A stretch of 41,492 bases of DNA from Terfezia claveryi (taxonomy: Eukaryota > Ascomycota > Pezizomycetes > Pezizales > Pezizaceae). A program made the position numbers and the translations under genes. The notes beneath the pieces were generated by a model, which was given only the letters and a program-made list of their open reading frames with translations, was not told where the DNA came from and did no database searches. Shown here one piece after another: positions 40,743-41,492 of this stretch (position 1 is the first letter of the stretch; every line of letters starts with the position of its first letter). The stretch lies in assembly GCA_015179025.1 (NCBI GenBank), contig WHUX01000339.1, forward strand, positions 1-41,492, in the 5' to 3' direction.

Positions 40743-41492
40743 TATCTGCAGAAGGAGATCTGCTCCGGGGTTCACTTCAGCTTTAGCATCAGCATCAGCA
40801 TCAGCAATAGCAAGGCTATTGGCCGCCAGGTCGAGATTTTCTGGTTTCAGTACCACCTGATTCTGGTACCTCAGCCTTTTATCCCCCCCTTTAGGGAGAT
40901 CTCCTGATCTCCTGGTCAGTGCATCCGGCTTACCCCCAGCTTTTCCAGGCCGATACTTGATCTTGAAGTTGAATCGAGATAAGAACTCCGATCACCTAGC
41001 CTGCCGTCGTTTCAGCAGCTTAGTGGTGGTGAAGTACTCAAGATTCTTATGATCAGATAGCACCTCGATGATCCCTTTGGCTGACTCCAGGTGAGGCCTC
41101 CATTCCTCTAAAGCTCGGACAATGGCCATTAATTCCTTTTCATAGATCTTGTAATTACACTCCGCCGGGGAGTGCTTTGTGGAGAAATAGGCCACCAGGT
41201 GGAGGACTCCATTGACATGCTGGGACAGGATTCCAGTGGAGACATAGTCGGAGGCATCCATTTCCACGATACACTCGCTATCGGGATCAAAGTGAGCCAG
41301 TATGGGTACTGAGCAGAAGGCTTCCTTGAGGTTCTAGAAGGCAGATTGGGCTTCTGGACTCCAGTGGAATCACCGGTCTTTTTTGGTCAGGGCTGTGAGA
41401 AGGGCGACAATCTTGGAATATACTAGAATGAACCGTCGGTAAAAGTTGGCGATTCCAGGAAGGCCTGAACATCCTTGAGATTTGCTGGGATT
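40743..41492 (-). pseudogene. A4 pol: RT thumb and RNase H, runs off the window
   Basis: From the right edge on the minus strand: the RT connection ([10 protein letters not shown], with a one-base deletion near 41455). RNase H follows (EMDASDY near 41255, [14 protein letters not shown] near 41140-41180, SDHKNLEY near 41050). A TGA sits at a former Trp near 40996, then comes a spacer with an Ala/Asp repeat near 40785-40810. Stops also near 41372 and 41337. The frame agrees with the integrase downstream. Confidence 0.88.
40875..40895 (-). promoter_or_regulatory. Candidate central polypurine tract, A4
   Basis: Minus strand CTAAAGGGGGGGATAAAAGG between RNase H and integrase, about 1.8 kb upstream of the nearly identical 3' tract at 39102-39117. 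Confidence 0.52.

Larger units (their letters stand above)
33942..41492 (-). mobile_element. Ty3/gypsy element A4 (family A), 3' LTR split by a nested insertion
   Basis: Minus-strand A element inserted in the B1 chromodomain. In its own direction it enters from the right window edge with RT, then RNase H, integrase, 3' UTR, polypurine tract (39102-39117) and 3' LTR. The LTR is in two parts, 38807-39101 and 33942-34273, separated by the 34274-38806 insertion. Joining the parts gives about 622 bp, close to A1's 608 bp. Its gag, protease and 5' LTR lie beyond the window. Confidence 0.88.

Noticed and set aside
1..41492. Host genes, tRNA or rRNA genes
   Set aside because: Every stretch is assigned to an LTR, leader, gag, pol or antisense frame of families A, B or C. 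No tRNA-like cloverleaf or conserved rRNA segment was noticed by eye.

Overview
This window contains no host gene, tRNA, rRNA or CRISPR array that I can support. It is a nest of LTR retrotransposons of the Ty3/gypsy (chromovirus) type. Chromodomain-tailed integrases, compact LTRs bounded by TG...CA, 5-bp target duplications, an apparent 53-bp intron and many C:G-to-T:A-type nonsense mutations point to a filamentous fungus. The 'QQGD' reverse-transcriptase variant in two families makes a mushroom-type basidiomycete (Agaricomycete) my first guess; a repeat-rich ascomycete is not excluded.

Three families are present. Family A (LTR 476-627 bp, TGTCACAACCG...TTACA) keeps gag and pol in different frames, joined by an apparent -1 frameshift site. 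Family B (LTR about 680 bp, TGTAATGGAG...CATTACA) and family C (LTR 626-656 bp, TGTAAAG...TTACA) are related to each other. Both read gag-pol essentially in one frame and carry CCHC zinc knuckles between RNase H and integrase. Both have an unusual protease active site and a divergent antisense gene between the 5' LTR and gag.

Layout: 1-2846 is the 3' two-thirds of a decayed A element on the minus strand (A3), cut in gag by B1. B1 (+) starts at 2847 and runs to 33941, interrupted by four insertions: a solo B LTR (6210-6921, duplication CCTTG); an A element (A1, +, 10751-24816); a full-length B element (B2, -, 24844-33173, duplication GTATT); and an A element (A4, -, from 33942 past the window end). 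A1 is itself broken by a full C element (-, 14717-24327), with loss of A1's integrase. A4's 3' LTR is split (33942-34273 and 38807-39101) by a rearranged A insertion (34274-38806, containing A2) flanked by TTGGG/TTAGG. The deepest chain is A3 > B1 > A4 > A2, four layers. Piecing flanks together across insertions restores continuous B1 integrase and A4 LTR sequence, which is strong evidence for this order.

Functionally the parts form standard retroelement cycles: capsid/nucleocapsid, aspartic protease, reverse transcriptase, RNase H, integrase and chromodomain. A and B copies are inactivated mainly by in-frame nonsense mutations. C has open coding regions broken by a few one-base shifts.

The most unusual feature is the antisense gene shared by B and C. 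Its start codon overlaps or lies 1 bp from the gag start codon on the other strand. Its C-terminal half is conserved between the families once a 53-bp intron is removed from C. Other points of interest are the zinc-knuckle array, the protease active-site change, a candidate central polypurine tract and slippery heptamer in A, and an inverted-LTR insertion.
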